From Desulfobacteraceae bacterium (GTDB taxonomy: Bacteria; Desulfobacterota; Desulfobacteria; Desulfobacterales; SKZT01), in assembly GCA_011389745.1 (NCBI GenBank), contig JAABTQ010000034.1, positions 1 to 37,489 of the forward strand: a stretch of DNA of 37,489 nt. Direction: 5' to 3'. Below are positions 6,595 to 15,343 of this stretch, one piece after another. Position 1 is the first letter of the stretch; each line of letters opens with the position of its first letter. Under the pieces are notes generated by a model. That model made no database searches. It saw only the letters and a list, made by a program, of their open reading frames with translations, and was not told the DNA's origin. Made by a program: the position numbers and the translations under genes.

Positions 6595-7569
6595 TCAGAT
6601 AACTTCGGCAATGGCGTCGAGTACCTGGGTGTGAAGGTGCTTATTGGTAGCCAGAATGCCGACATTGTTTTCAAGATTTTTTCCAAGGTTAAATTGTAAA
6701 GGGTTTCCTTTAAAATCCGTCACTTTTCCACCGGCTTCCTCTACAATGATGGATCCGGCCGCATGGTCCCAGATTTTTTCCCTGTATTCTTTATTTCTGG
6801 GGAGCCTGAGATAAATGGAGGCATCGCCCCGGGCCAGCGCGGCATATTTGACCTGGCTGTCCATCCGGCAGGGGGATGCCGTAATGCCGAGAGCGTCGGC
6901 AATTTTTTGGTGTTGGTCATGTGAAGCATGTTTTGTTTCTACCGATTCGCAAAACCTGGCCATGTTGACACTGGTGATCGAATCCACAATTACTTTTTGC
7001 GGGTTTTGGCCATTTAACGGCATTATGAATGTTCCCTGACCTTTGACGGCATACATCAATACACCCCGGTTTTGGGGTTCGGAATTGTTTATCATCATAT
7101 TCGGACAGCCTAAAACCCCGAGGACCACTTGTCCTTTTTCCAACAATGCAAGAGCAACGGCAAACTGCTCTTTTCTCAGGAAGCCTTTGGTGCCGTCAAT
7201 GGGATCTACTGTCCAAAACCTTTTGTTGGAATCAAATGTTTTTGAACCATAATCCACTAATTCCAAAAGTGTTTCAAGATTCATGGTATCAATTTCTGTG
7301 CATACCAGGTCCAAAACTTTTTTCCCCAGTTGTTCATGCTGTTGAATGGTTTTTGATTCTTCTTCACCCACGATGGGGTCATCGGGATAATGCTTGCGCA
7401 ATGCAAGAGTAATCAATGCCTGACTTGCCAGGTCGGCAACGCTCACTGGTGAGTGGTCTTCTTTTTGTACGGAGGAGATGGGGGAAGATGCTTCGGATAC
7501 CGTTACACAAATTCTTGAAGCTTTTTGTACGGCGTTAATGGCTGCGGCAAGCTCTTTTTCAAAAGTCAT
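6595..7569 (-). CDS. 3'(2'),5'-bisphosphate nucleotidase / inositol monophosphatase-family enzyme (HAL2/CysQ-like)
   Basis: This 324-aa Mg2+-dependent, lithium-sensitive-type phosphatase has the family metal motifs: EEE at residues 69-71, DPIDGTKGF at 122-130 (Asp122, Asp125) and WDHAAG near residue 268. The length and the insert between the first two motifs resemble eukaryotic HAL2/SAL1 more than the shorter E. coli CysQ. HAL2-like enzymes remove the 3'-phosphate from PAP or PAPS, by-products of sulfate activation and sulfotransfer. Specificity for PAP over inositol phosphates is inferred from the HAL2 resemblance. The ATG at 7569 has an AGAGGGA site. It heads the operon with tpx and the metallo-hydrolase. 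Confidence 0.85.
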   Translation of the reverse strand: MTFEKELAAAINAVQKASRICVTVSEASSPISSVQKEDHSPVSVADLASQALITLALRKHYPDDPIVGEEESKTIQQHEQLGKKVLDLVCTEIDTMNLETLLELVDYGSKTFDSNKRFWTVDPIDGTKGFLRKEQFAVALALLEKGQVVLGVLGCPNMMINNSEPQNRGVLMYAVKGQGTFIMPLNGQNPQKVIVDSITSVNMARFCESVETKHASHDQHQKIADALGITASPCRMDSQVKYAALARGDASIYLRLPRNKEYREKIWDHAAGSIIVEEAGGKVTDFKGNPLQFNLGKNLENNVGILATNKHLHTQVLDAIAEVI

Positions 7570-7628
7570 TTTTTATTCCCTCTGTGTAATGTTTAGGGTA
7601 CGGCCAGGTTCGGGTGAAGCGCATCTAA

Positions 7629-7634
7629 ATTATA
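7629..7634 (-). promoter_or_regulatory. Candidate -10 box for the HAL2-like/tpx operon
   Basis: Read on the minus strand, these bases are a perfect TATAAT, about 60 bases upstream of the first start codon of the operon. At 17-19 bases spacing there is no good -35 match, so it would be a weak or activator-dependent promoter. Confidence 0.3.
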
Positions 7635-7695
7635 AAACTCGGTTGCCGATATTGAGTAACCATAATCATTTTTTCTTATTTTTCCACGAAAAAAT

Positions 7696-7723
7696 TTGCA
7701 TATGGGTAAACCTTTTTTATGTT
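7696..7723 (+). promoter_or_regulatory. Candidate sigma-70-type promoter for der
   Basis: TTGCAT (7696-7701) and TATGTT (7718-7723) are separated by 16 bases in the divergent region between the HAL2-like gene and der. The match to consensus is moderate. Confidence 0.3.
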
Positions 7724-7763
7724 GACTAATTGGTGCCTTCATGGGAATTAGTTGCGAAATAGT

Positions 7764-7785
7764 CAGAATGATTTAAATTATTCTG
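7764..7785. promoter_or_regulatory. Near-perfect 22-bp palindrome in the der leader
   Basis: The two 11-base halves, CAGAATGATTT and AAATTATTCTG, differ from perfect dyad symmetry only at one base pair position in each arm. It lies about 40 bases downstream of the candidate der promoter and 56 bases before the der ATG, a plausible operator position. The AT-rich centre could also be fortuitous. Confidence 0.3.
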
Positions 7786-7841
7786 GTTTAAGAGAGCCCG
7801 GCCCTCTTGGTTGGAATTTATCGATCACTATTCAGAGGAAC

Positions 7842-9215
7842 ATGAAACCTGTTGTTGCTATTGTGGGTCGTCCTAATGTTGGAAAGTCGACCCTTTTTAA
7901 CCGAATTACCAAATCACAAAATGCTTTGGTTGATAATTTTCCGGGTGTTACCAGAGACCGTAATTACAAAGATGCGGTTTGGGATGACATTGAGTTTACT
8001 GTTGTGGACACAGGTGGGTTTTTAACAGATAACTCGGATGATTTTGCCGAAAACATTCGTTTTCAAGTCAACCAGGCCATTGATTCAGCAGATGCGGTTG
8101 TGCTGGTTCTGGACCGAAAAGCAGGACCATCCCCATTTGACCACGAGCTGGTCGATTTGTTGCGGGGAGTACAAAAGCCTGTTTTTTATGTGGTTAACAA
8201 GGTGGATGGCCCAAGTCAGGAGGAGGAGCTTTATGATTTCTATCAGTTGGGTATCGAGCACCCTTATCCGGTCTCAGCAGCTCATGGATATGGTGTACCT
8301 GATTTTTTAGATGACCTGATTGCTGTTTTTCCTGAACAGGATGCTGCCGAATCCCTGGAATTGATAAATATTGCAGTAATAGGAAGACCCAATGTCGGTA
8401 AATCCTCTCTGATTAACCGGATTTTGGGAGAGCCTCGTCTTTTGGTCAGTGATGTTGCAGGGACCACCCGAGATGCTGTTGATACGGTTTGCCGGGTGGA
8501 TGACCAGTCATATCTTTTTATCGACACAGCGGGAATTCGCCGGAAAGGAAAAGTGAGGCAAAAACTGGAAAAATTTTCAGTGATCAAAGCCATCAGAAGC
8601 CTTGATCGATGTCATGTGGCGCTGATTGTTCTGGATGTCTCCGAGGGAATTACTGAACAGGATATGACCATTGCCGGTTATGCCCATGAAAAAGGCTGCG
8701 GATGTGTTTTTCTGCTTAACAAATGGGATATGGTTGAAAAAGACCGGGCGACAGCAAGAAAATACTTATCGGATCTTCGTGAGGCGTCAAAGTTTATGAG
8801 TTATGCCCCGGCTATAACCATATCCGCCTTAACCGGTCAAAAGGTAAAAAAAATATTCCCGGCGGTTCAAGAAATTTACAGGCAGTATAACACCCGTATT
8901 GGTACAGGGCAGTTTAACCGAATACTTGAAGATGCTGTCAGGGCTAATGAACCATCCCTGGTCAAAGGACGACGGATTAAATTTTATTATGGCACCCAGG
9001 TGTCTTCCGGCCCGCCAACCTTTGTCTGTTTTGTCAACTATCCGGCAGAAGTTCACTTTTCCTACACCCGATACATTATCAACCAGGTTCGTTCAGCCAC
9101 CGGTCTTGATAAAACTCCGATTCGATTGTTCCTGAGACAGCGAACCGGCAGTCTGGATGATTTCAAGTTCGGCGACAAACATCCAAAAAAGAAGAAAAGG
9201 GGCCGTAAAAGATAA
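7842..9215 (+). CDS. der: Ribosome-assembly GTPase Der (EngA)
   Basis: This 457-aa protein has two tandem GTPase domains and a C-terminal KH-like domain, the Der arrangement. It is essential for maturation of the large ribosomal subunit. Domain 1 has GRPNVGKST (residues 9-17), DTGG and NKVD (from residue 119). Domain 2 has GRPNVGKSS (from residue 181), DTAG and NKWD (from residue 293). The C-terminus ends in a lysine/arginine-rich tail (KKKKRGRKR). The frame is open 30 codons further upstream, but the ATG at 7842 has an AGAGGA site and begins directly at the conserved MKPVVAIVGRP. That start was chosen. Confidence 0.97.
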   Translation: MKPVVAIVGRPNVGKSTLFNRITKSQNALVDNFPGVTRDRNYKDAVWDDIEFTVVDTGGFLTDNSDDFAENIRFQVNQAIDSADAVVLVLDRKAGPSPFDHELVDLLRGVQKPVFYVVNKVDGPSQEEELYDFYQLGIEHPYPVSAAHGYGVPDFLDDLIAVFPEQDAAESLELINIAVIGRPNVGKSSLINRILGEPRLLVSDVAGTTRDAVDTVCRVDDQSYLFIDTAGIRRKGKVRQKLEKFSVIKAIRSLDRCHVALIVLDVSEGITEQDMTIAGYAHEKGCGCVFLLNKWDMVEKDRATARKYLSDLREASKFMSYAPAITISALTGQKVKKIFPAVQEIYRQYNTRIGTGQFNRILEDAVRANEPSLVKGRRIKFYYGTQVSSGPPTFVCFVNYPAEVHFSYTRYIINQVRSATGLDKTPIRLFLRQRTGSLDDFKFGDKHPKKKKRGRKR

Positions 9216-9257
9216 ACAAACCCCGATGTTGGACCAAGGTTCACTCATTGTGATTTC

Positions 9258-9292
9258 AAAACATGCCGGTTTGAAGAAAACATGGTTTTTTT
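9258..9292 (+). terminator. Weak terminator-like hairpin after der
   Basis: AAAACATG (9258-9265) can pair with CATGGTTTT (9281-9289) with one bulged base, and the T-run continues to 9292. The stem is AT-rich and weak. It lies 43 bases after the der stop and 34 bases before rarA, so it may only partly separate the two genes. Confidence 0.3.
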
Positions 9293-9325
9293 AAAACATC
9301 GGAGTAACATCAGCAGGGAGTATTA

Positions 9326-10696
9326 TTGGATATTTTTCAGGACCAGGCCAAAAGGGCTGAAGAGGCGGCAAAACCATTGGCGGAAAGAATGCGTCCCGTA
9401 AAACTTCATGAATTCATCGGGCAGGAGCATTTGGTAGGGAAGGGGACGCTGTTGCAAAGGGCCATGGAAAACGATCAGGTATTTTCAATGATCTTTTGGG
9501 GACCCCCCGGATGCGGTAAAACAACTCTGGCAAGAATGATTGCCGGTGAAACAAAATCTTATTTTATCCACTTTTCTGCGGTTCTTGCCGGTGTTAAAGA
9601 AATTCGCGCCGTAATCGATGAAGCCGGAGACCAGCAGAAATTTCATGGAAGAAAAACCATCCTCTTTGTTGATGAAATTCACCGTTTCAACAAGTCACAA
9701 CAGGATGCTTTTCTTCACCATGTGGAAAGTGGATTGATCACATTGATCGGTGCTACCACGGAAAATCCATCCTTTGAGGTTATTGCCCCTTTGTTGTCGC
9801 GCTGCAGGGTCATCGTATTAAAACAACTGACAGATGACAATATCCAAAAGATCCTTAATCGTGCAATCAATGATCTTTCAAATGGATTGGGTAACCTCAA
9901 TTTGGATGTTGCACATGATGCCCTGGCTTATCTGGCGGCTATCTCAGATGGTGATGCACGTGTGGCCTTAAACAATCTTGAAGCCATAGCCGTTTGGATA
10001 CAAAAAAACGAACACGAGGTAAAATCCGATACACGGGAAAAGCAGGCTGGAAAAATCACTTTGAATGATGTGGAAACTGTCCTGGAAAAAAAGGCGATGC
10101 TGTATGACAAAAATGGTGAGGAGCATTACAATCTTATTTCGGCATTTCATAAAAGTCTTCGCGGAAGTGACCCTGATGCAGCCCTTTACTGGTTGGCACG
10201 AATGCTTGCGGCAGGTGAGGATCCTTTTTATTTGGCCCGAAGGATGGTTCGGTTTGCATCGGAAGATATCGGAAATGCCGATCCGCATGCCTTGACCATG
10301 GCAATAAATGCCATGGAATCCTATCGTTTTCTGGGTTCTCCCGAAGGAGATCTGTCTTTGGCGCATGCTGCGGCTTATTTAGCCGTGGCCCCCAAAAGCA
10401 ACAGCGTTTATACCGCCTATAAAAAAGCTGTTGATATTGCCCGGAAATCGGGATCTTTGCCTGTTCCCATGCATATTAGAAATGCTCCTACAAAGCTGAT
10501 GAAAGATCTGGGATACTCAAAAAACTATAAGTACGCCCACGACTTTGAGGGGGGGTACGTGGTGCAGCAATATCTGCCGGAAAAGCTCAGGGGAACCATT
10601 ATGTATTTGCCGACTGAGAGAGGATATGAAAAGACCATCAAGCAGCGTCTTGATAAATGGCGCGATATTAAAAAAAACCGGCTCAACAAAGAATGA
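9326..10696 (+). CDS. rarA: Replication-associated recombination protein A (AAA+ ATPase, RarA/MgsA)
   Basis: This 456-aa AAA+ protein is of the RarA/WRNIP1 family, which acts at stalled replication forks and interacts with single-stranded DNA-binding protein. Walker A is GPPGCGKTTL (about residues 59-68) and Walker B is LFVDEIHRFN. Sensor 1 is ATTENPSFE, and an SRC arginine-finger segment follows. The C-terminal MgsA tetramerisation region (SEDIGNADPHAL to the end) is complete, and the length is typical. The start is TTG at 9326 with a CAGGGAG site. Its stop overlaps the next gene's ATG, so translation is coupled to the Nudix-like gene. Confidence 0.95.
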   Translation: MDIFQDQAKRAEEAAKPLAERMRPVKLHEFIGQEHLVGKGTLLQRAMENDQVFSMIFWGPPGCGKTTLARMIAGETKSYFIHFSAVLAGVKEIRAVIDEAGDQQKFHGRKTILFVDEIHRFNKSQQDAFLHHVESGLITLIGATTENPSFEVIAPLLSRCRVIVLKQLTDDNIQKILNRAINDLSNGLGNLNLDVAHDALAYLAAISDGDARVALNNLEAIAVWIQKNEHEVKSDTREKQAGKITLNDVETVLEKKAMLYDKNGEEHYNLISAFHKSLRGSDPDAALYWLARMLAAGEDPFYLARRMVRFASEDIGNADPHALTMAINAMESYRFLGSPEGDLSLAHAAAYLAVAPKSNSVYTAYKKAVDIARKSGSLPVPMHIRNAPTKLMKDLGYSKNYKYAHDFEGGYVVQQYLPEKLRGTIMYLPTERGYEKTIKQRLDKWRDIKKNRLNKE

Positions 10697-11520
10697 TTTT
10701 GGATCTTTTAAAAAAACCTCATGACTTAAAGAATCATATTATCAGGGTTCTTGAGAATAAAAATCGGGAAGAACGGTTTGTTCCCGAAAACCATATTTCG
10801 TCGCCGACCGTGTCATCGGTGTTGTTTTTGCTCGGTAATTATTCGCAGAACGGAAAATCTCCGGAGGCTTCCATAGTACTTAATAAAAGATCCAAAAAAG
10901 TAACACAGTCAGGGGACTTGTGTTTTCCCGGAGGGGTGATTACGCCGTGTTTGGACTATCACCTGGCCAAAATAATGGCCTTTCCGGGACTGCCCCTGTC
11001 GGGTTGGCCATACTGGTCACTGTGGAAAAAAAACAGGCCCGAAGAGGCCCGGTGGCTGTCACTGATGATGGCGATCAGCCTTCGGGAAAGCTTTGAGGAG
11101 ATGAGGTTGAATCCTTTGGGGGTCAAGTTTTTAGGGCCTCTGCCTTCCCATCGCCTTCGAATGTTTAAAAAAGAAATATATCCCATGGTAGGATGGGGGA
11201 GTTATCAAAAACGATTTTTTCCCAATGGGGAAGTCGATAAAATCGTTATTGTTCCGTTTCGGTTGTTGTTAAATCCTGATAACTATGTCCGGTTTCGTAT
11301 TTCATATCCTCTGAAGGTCAAACAAAAACTAAACCGTGATTTTGATGAGTTCCCATGTTTTATATTTCAAAATCAAAAGGAGAAAGAGATACTCTGGGGG
11401 GTTACTTTTCGCATAGTTATGGCTTTTATCTCCCTTGTATTCGGTTTTAAGATGCCTGATATGGGTTCCCTTGACGTTGTGTCCGCAGTGTTGAGGGAAA
11501 ACTATCTTGGTAATTCATGA
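10693..11520 (+). CDS. Nudix-like hydrolase with a split Nudix box
   Basis: This 275-aa protein has parts of a CoA-pyrophosphatase-like Nudix domain. SGDLCFPGG resembles the FPGG segment of NudL/NUDT7 enzymes. LRESFEEMRLNP then supplies the REXXEE core of the Nudix box. The two parts are separated by about 50-60 residues instead of the usual 10-20, and the Nudix glycine after EE is replaced. Downstream, LGPLPSHRLRMF resembles the conserved region after the box. It starts within the rarA stop codon (ATGA) and ends overlapping the convergent NRDE gene by 19 bases. Nucleotide or CoA-derivative hydrolysis is plausible. The linkage to rarA hints at nucleotide-pool or replication stress, but that is inference. 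Confidence 0.7.
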   Translation: MILDLLKKPHDLKNHIIRVLENKNREERFVPENHISSPTVSSVLFLLGNYSQNGKSPEASIVLNKRSKKVTQSGDLCFPGGVITPCLDYHLAKIMAFPGLPLSGWPYWSLWKKNRPEEARWLSLMMAISLRESFEEMRLNPLGVKFLGPLPSHRLRMFKKEIYPMVGWGSYQKRFFPNGEVDKIVIVPFRLLLNPDNYVRFRISYPLKVKQKLNRDFDEFPCFIFQNQKEKEILWGVTFRIVMAFISLVFGFKMPDMGSLDVVSAVLRENYLGNS

Positions 11521-12284
11521 AACCTGAACTTCCGTGTTTCATTTTTTACTATGTTCCCTTGTCTTGGGATGAATGTACGTTCTGTAAATTCGATATTTCC
11601 GTTTCTATCCCACAGTAATATTGTGGATGAGCGGGTTCCGTAAGTACTGCTAGTGATAAAAAGCGGTGAAAGAATCCTTTCCCATTCAATAGCGACCCCT
11701 GTATTTGGAAGCAGGTGGTCCGGAGGTTGGTATTGATCCTGAAGTATCGAAAAAAGAGTTTCCGTGTCCGGCAAATAGTCCTTGGAAATAGTTTGGGCTA
11801 ACCGTTGTGTTCCTTTTTTTACTTTGGGCCAGTCTGTATTGATCAGGTGATTGCTGAGTCCATGGTTGCCCGGAGGGATTTTGAGAATATTGTTTTGACG
11901 GTTGGAATAATAAAAAAGTCCGTCGGGGGTTCCCACAATAAGATTAAACCCATTGTAGAGTCCACCAATCTTATTGATTTTATTCAGGTAATCTTCGGGG
12001 GAATAATCCGTTTCCAAAAAGTCTCGAACCAAAAAACCCCGGGATGGTGCATTTTCAGTGGTATTTTCAGGTTCACGGAAATTGGTGATGGCGGCAATGC
12101 GCCCGGTACGTGTGATACCCATCCAGGTGCCGCCTCCTTTCAAATCCTTACCGGCCAGAAGATCTGGTGAACCATTCCAGAATTGCGCGGGACGGGTCGG
12201 TCTGTCGTAAAACTCATCCCGATTGGCGGCAAATATGAGTTTATATCGCGGATGCTTATCATAAGAGAAAAGAATTAAACACAT
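11502..12284 (-). CDS. NRDE/TANGO2-family protein
   Basis: This 260-aa protein begins MCLILFSYDKHPRYKLIFAA and continues directly into NRDEFYDRPT. That gives the conserved N-terminal cysteine and the NRDE motif that define the family related to eukaryotic TANGO2. Further family segments are a GGTWMGI stretch, ITNFREP and SNHLINTDWPK. The N-terminal Cys2 arrangement suggests an Ntn-hydrolase-like fold. The bacterial function is not established; roles in haem or lipid handling are reported for eukaryotic relatives. It is convergent with the Nudix-like gene, and the two 3' ends overlap by 19 bases. Confidence 0.88.
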   Translation of the reverse strand: MCLILFSYDKHPRYKLIFAANRDEFYDRPTRPAQFWNGSPDLLAGKDLKGGGTWMGITRTGRIAAITNFREPENTTENAPSRGFLVRDFLETDYSPEDYLNKINKIGGLYNGFNLIVGTPDGLFYYSNRQNNILKIPPGNHGLSNHLINTDWPKVKKGTQRLAQTISKDYLPDTETLFSILQDQYQPPDHLLPNTGVAIEWERILSPLFITSSTYGTRSSTILLWDRNGNIEFTERTFIPRQGNIVKNETRKFRFHELPR

Positions 12285-12582
12285 GTTCGGTCAGCCTGTA
12301 GGTTTTTTGTCAGGTAATGTGCCGGCGAAAAGTCGCATTCATTGGATTATCCTATCAAACCATTGATTTTTTTGCGACCTTTTTCTAAAGGATTGCAACA
12401 TGCTATCATCGTGTCAAATGGGCAAGTAACATGGTTCATTGTCAGGTTTTCAGGAGCCCGGCCTGGTCCCGGACAAGTGGATGAGAGTTCTATCTTTTTT
12501 CTTTACTTGTTCGTGCAATCTTGATAAAAGACAGGGTGTTTTCAATTTAAAATCATCAGATCAGATAGGAGAAAAAATTAAA
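12285..12582. other. 298-bp intergenic region before the small membrane protein
   Basis: This is the divergent region between the NRDE gene and the 51-aa membrane peptide gene. It must carry promoters for both. A GC-rich patch at about 12450-12475 (GAGCCCGGCC, then GGTCCCGGAC) stands out from the AT-rich surroundings and could form a small stem. No gene or tRNA was recognised. Confidence 0.4.
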
Positions 12583-12738
12583 ATGACTGTAGCTAGAAGA
12601 TTGGGGACGTTGGTTGTTTTCGGTGTGCCTGCGATTATCGGCGGCGGCATTGTTTTTGCGATATTTGGTAGCTATATTCCGGTTGTCGTGTTTGAAGGTT
12701 TGCTGATCCTGGTTGCCGGTGGCCTGGTTTCTAAATAA
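12583..12738 (+). CDS. Small membrane protein, 51 aa
   Basis: The ATG at 12583 has a TAGGAGA site. The peptide starts with a short basic N-terminus (MTVARRLG), followed by two hydrophobic helices joined by a glycine/isoleucine-rich turn. It ends LVAGGLVSK. The upstream in-frame extension lacks a ribosome-binding site and was not used. A hairpin terminator follows 42 bases after the stop, so it is probably its own transcription unit. I do not recognise the family. Two-helix peptides of this size often bind and adjust membrane complexes, but nothing here shows a partner. Confidence 0.65.
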   Translation: MTVARRLGTLVVFGVPAIIGGGIVFAIFGSYIPVVVFEGLLILVAGGLVSK

Positions 12739-12779
12739 TGCCTTTATAAATCTCGGATATATCCATTCAAATTTATTTT

Positions 12780-12829
12780 CGGCACCTTTTTTCCTATGAT
12801 ATCAGGAGATAAGGTGTCGTGTTTTTTTC
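12780..12829 (+). terminator. Terminator between the small membrane protein and gyrA
   Basis: CGGCACCTT (12780-12788) pairs with AAGGTGTCG (12811-12819; one G-U pair). An inner TCCT/AGGA stem and a following run of seven T form a typical Rho-independent terminator. The right arm AAGGTGT can alternatively pair with ACACCTT at 12847-12853, which would undo the terminator. Confidence 0.6.
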
Positions 12830-12877
12830 TATTTTGTAACTGATCAACACCTTATTGATGTATAACCGGAAATTAAT

Positions 12878-15307
12878 ATGACAGAAGTAAATAAAGTTGC
12901 CGAGATCAGTATCGAGACAGAGATGAAACAGTCTTATCTCGATTATGCCATGAGTGTAATTATCGGAAGGGCGCTCCCTGATGTAAGAGACGGGCTCAAA
13001 CCCGTGCATCGGCGTGCTCTTTTTGCCATGCGGGAGTTGAAAAACGACTGGAACAAGCCCTATAAAAAATCCGCAAGAATTGTTGGTGATGTAATCGGTA
13101 AGTACCATCCCCATGGAGACAGTGCCGTATATGATACCATTGTCAGGATGGCGCAGGATTTTTCAATGCGATATCCGCTTGTCGACGGACAGGGGAATTT
13201 CGGGTCCATCGATGGAGACCCTCCGGCTGCAATGCGTTATACTGAAATCAGGATGACTCGTCTTGCACACGAAATGTTGGAGGATCTTGACAAGGAAACT
13301 GTTGATTTTGTTCCAAACTATGATGAGTCGATGACGGAACCGTCCGTGCTTCCATCGAAGATTCCCGACCTGTTGATTAACGGCTCGTCAGGTATTGCTG
13401 TGGGAATGGCCACAAATATACCGCCTCATAATATTACCGAGGTAATCAACGCACTCAAAGCCCTCATCGACAACCCGGATATCACCATTGAAAAAATTAT
13501 GGAGCATGTTCCGGGCCCTGACTTTCCCACCCATGGTATTATTTACGGAATTGACGGGATTAAGGAGGCTTACCGGACAGGAAGGGGAATATTTCGGGTT
13601 CGGGCCAACGCCAAGGTTGAAATTGACAAACGTACCAAGCAGGAAACTATTATTATCTCTGAGTTGCCTTACCAGGTCAACAAGGCAAGGCTCATCGAAA
13701 AAATCGCCGGCCTGGTCAAAAACAGGCAGATTGAAGGCATCCGATATGTCAGAGATGAGTCCGACCGTGAGGGAATGCGAATTGCCATAGGGTTGAAAAA
13801 AGACCAGGTAGCCGAAGTTTTGATCAACCAGCTGTTCAGGCAAACGCAGATGGAGACCAGTTTTGGTATCATATTTCTGGCCGTGGTGGATAATCGGCCG
13901 ATGATATTGAATTTCAAAGACATTTTAGAACATTTTATCCTCCACCGCAAAGATGTCATTATCCGTCGCACAATTTTTGACCTTCGAAAAGCTGAAGAAC
14001 GCGCTCATATTTTGGAAGGTTTAAAAATTGCACTGGAAAATCTGGACGAGGTGGTCAAACTGATCCGCGAATCAAAAACACCGTCTGAAGCCCGTACAGG
14101 GTTGATGGAACGTTTTGAATTAACCCAGATGCAGGCACAGGCTATCCTGGATATGAGGCTTCAGAGACTCACCGGTCTTGAGCAGGAAAAAATACTGGAG
14201 GAGTATGAACAGATAACTAAAGATATCGAATGGTTCAGGAAAATTCTTGCTGAAGAAAAGATAATTCTCGATATTATTAAAGATGAACTGACTCAGATAG
14301 AAGAAAATTATGGCGATGCTCGGCGGACCAGAATTGTTGAGGAGACCAGGGAAATTACCATCGAGGATATGATTGTCGAAGAGGATATGGTGGTAACCAT
14401 CTCCAACAACGGGTATATCAAAAGGACCCCGATCACTTTGTACCAGGCTCAAAAAAGGGGAGGCAAAGGAAAAACCGGAATGGGGACCAAAGAAGAGGAT
14501 TTCGTGTCTCTTCTTTTTGTGGCCTCTACCCATCATTCATTTTTATTTTTTACCAATCAGGGACGGGTTTACTGGGCAAAAGTGTATGACATTCCCCAGT
14601 CGGCACGCCAAAGCCGTGGAAAGGCAATTGTCAATCTTCTGAATTTTCAGGAAAATGAAAAACTTGCAACTGTTTTAGCGGTTCCTGCTTTTGAGCCGGG
14701 ATACCATGTATTAATGGCAACAAAAAACGGTCTGGTCAAAAAAACTGAACTGATGGCTTATTCACGCCCACGAGCCGGGGGTATTATCTCGATTAATATT
14801 GTAGAGGGAGACGAGTTGATTTCTGCCCGAATTACCGATGGCGCGCTCAATGTATTTATGTGTACGGCTAAAGGCAAGTCGATTCGTTTTCATGAATCCG
14901 ATGTACGCCCTACCGGGCGGACAGCTCAGGGGGTCCTCGGGATGCGAATGGAGAAAAAAGACCGTATTGTGGGATTAGAAGTGCTAAGTTATGGGCAGAC
15001 ACTTTTTACGGTGACTGAACACGGTTTTGGAAAAAGGACTTCCATTGATGAATATCCTGTCCAGAAACGTGGCGGAAAAGGCGTAATTACTATCAAAACC
15101 AGTGAACGAAATGGTCAGGTAGTTGGTATTCTTCTGGTTGATGACGAAGACGATGTTATGCTGGTTGCCAATTCAGGTAAAATTATTCGGATGGCTGTCA
15201 AGGATATTTCCATTATCAGCAGAAACACTCAGGGAGTCAAACTGATCTCTGTTGAGCCTGACGAGCAGGTGGTGGCTGCCGCAAGGCTTGCTGAGAAAGA
15301 AGATTAG
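12878..15307 (+). CDS. gyrA: DNA gyrase subunit A
   Basis: This 809-aa type IIA topoisomerase subunit cleaves and rejoins DNA to introduce negative supercoils with GyrB. The catalytic tyrosine is Tyr121 in [10 protein letters not shown]. The quinolone-resistance region reads [15 protein letters not shown], with Ser82 and Asp86 in the drug-sensitive state. A GyrA box ([10 protein letters not shown], near residue 525) in the C-terminal beta-pinwheel identifies gyrase rather than ParC. A second box-like QKRGGKG occurs near residue 727. gyrB is not in this window. gpsA follows 36 bases later, and the gene probably heads the gyrA-gpsA-radC-pgk run. Confidence 0.97.
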   Translation: MTEVNKVAEISIETEMKQSYLDYAMSVIIGRALPDVRDGLKPVHRRALFAMRELKNDWNKPYKKSARIVGDVIGKYHPHGDSAVYDTIVRMAQDFSMRYPLVDGQGNFGSIDGDPPAAMRYTEIRMTRLAHEMLEDLDKETVDFVPNYDESMTEPSVLPSKIPDLLINGSSGIAVGMATNIPPHNITEVINALKALIDNPDITIEKIMEHVPGPDFPTHGIIYGIDGIKEAYRTGRGIFRVRANAKVEIDKRTKQETIIISELPYQVNKARLIEKIAGLVKNRQIEGIRYVRDESDREGMRIAIGLKKDQVAEVLINQLFRQTQMETSFGIIFLAVVDNRPMILNFKDILEHFILHRKDVIIRRTIFDLRKAEERAHILEGLKIALENLDEVVKLIRESKTPSEARTGLMERFELTQMQAQAILDMRLQRLTGLEQEKILEEYEQITKDIEWFRKILAEEKIILDIIKDELTQIEENYGDARRTRIVEETREITIEDMIVEEDMVVTISNNGYIKRTPITLYQAQKRGGKGKTGMGTKEEDFVSLLFVASTHHSFLFFTNQGRVYWAKVYDIPQSARQSRGKAIVNLLNFQENEKLATVLAVPAFEPGYHVLMATKNGLVKKTELMAYSRPRAGGIISINIVEGDELISARITDGALNVFMCTAKGKSIRFHESDVRPTGRTAQGVLGMRMEKKDRIVGLEVLSYGQTLFTVTEHGFGKRTSIDEYPVQKRGGKGVITIKTSERNGQVVGILLVDDEDDVMLVANSGKIIRMAVKDISIISRNTQGVKLISVEPDEQVVAAARLAEKED

Positions 15308-15343
15308 AAAGATCATAAATTTATTAAATTAAGTCAGGCTGCA

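Noticed and set aside
15059-15085. Second QKRGGKG in GyrA as a possible duplicated GyrA box
   Set aside because: Later blades of the GyrA pinwheel often carry a degenerate box-like motif, so this is probably normal.
12878-15307. Possibility that this is parC rather than gyrA
   Set aside because: A proper GyrA box (QKRGGKG) is present in the C-terminal domain, and the overall length fits GyrA.
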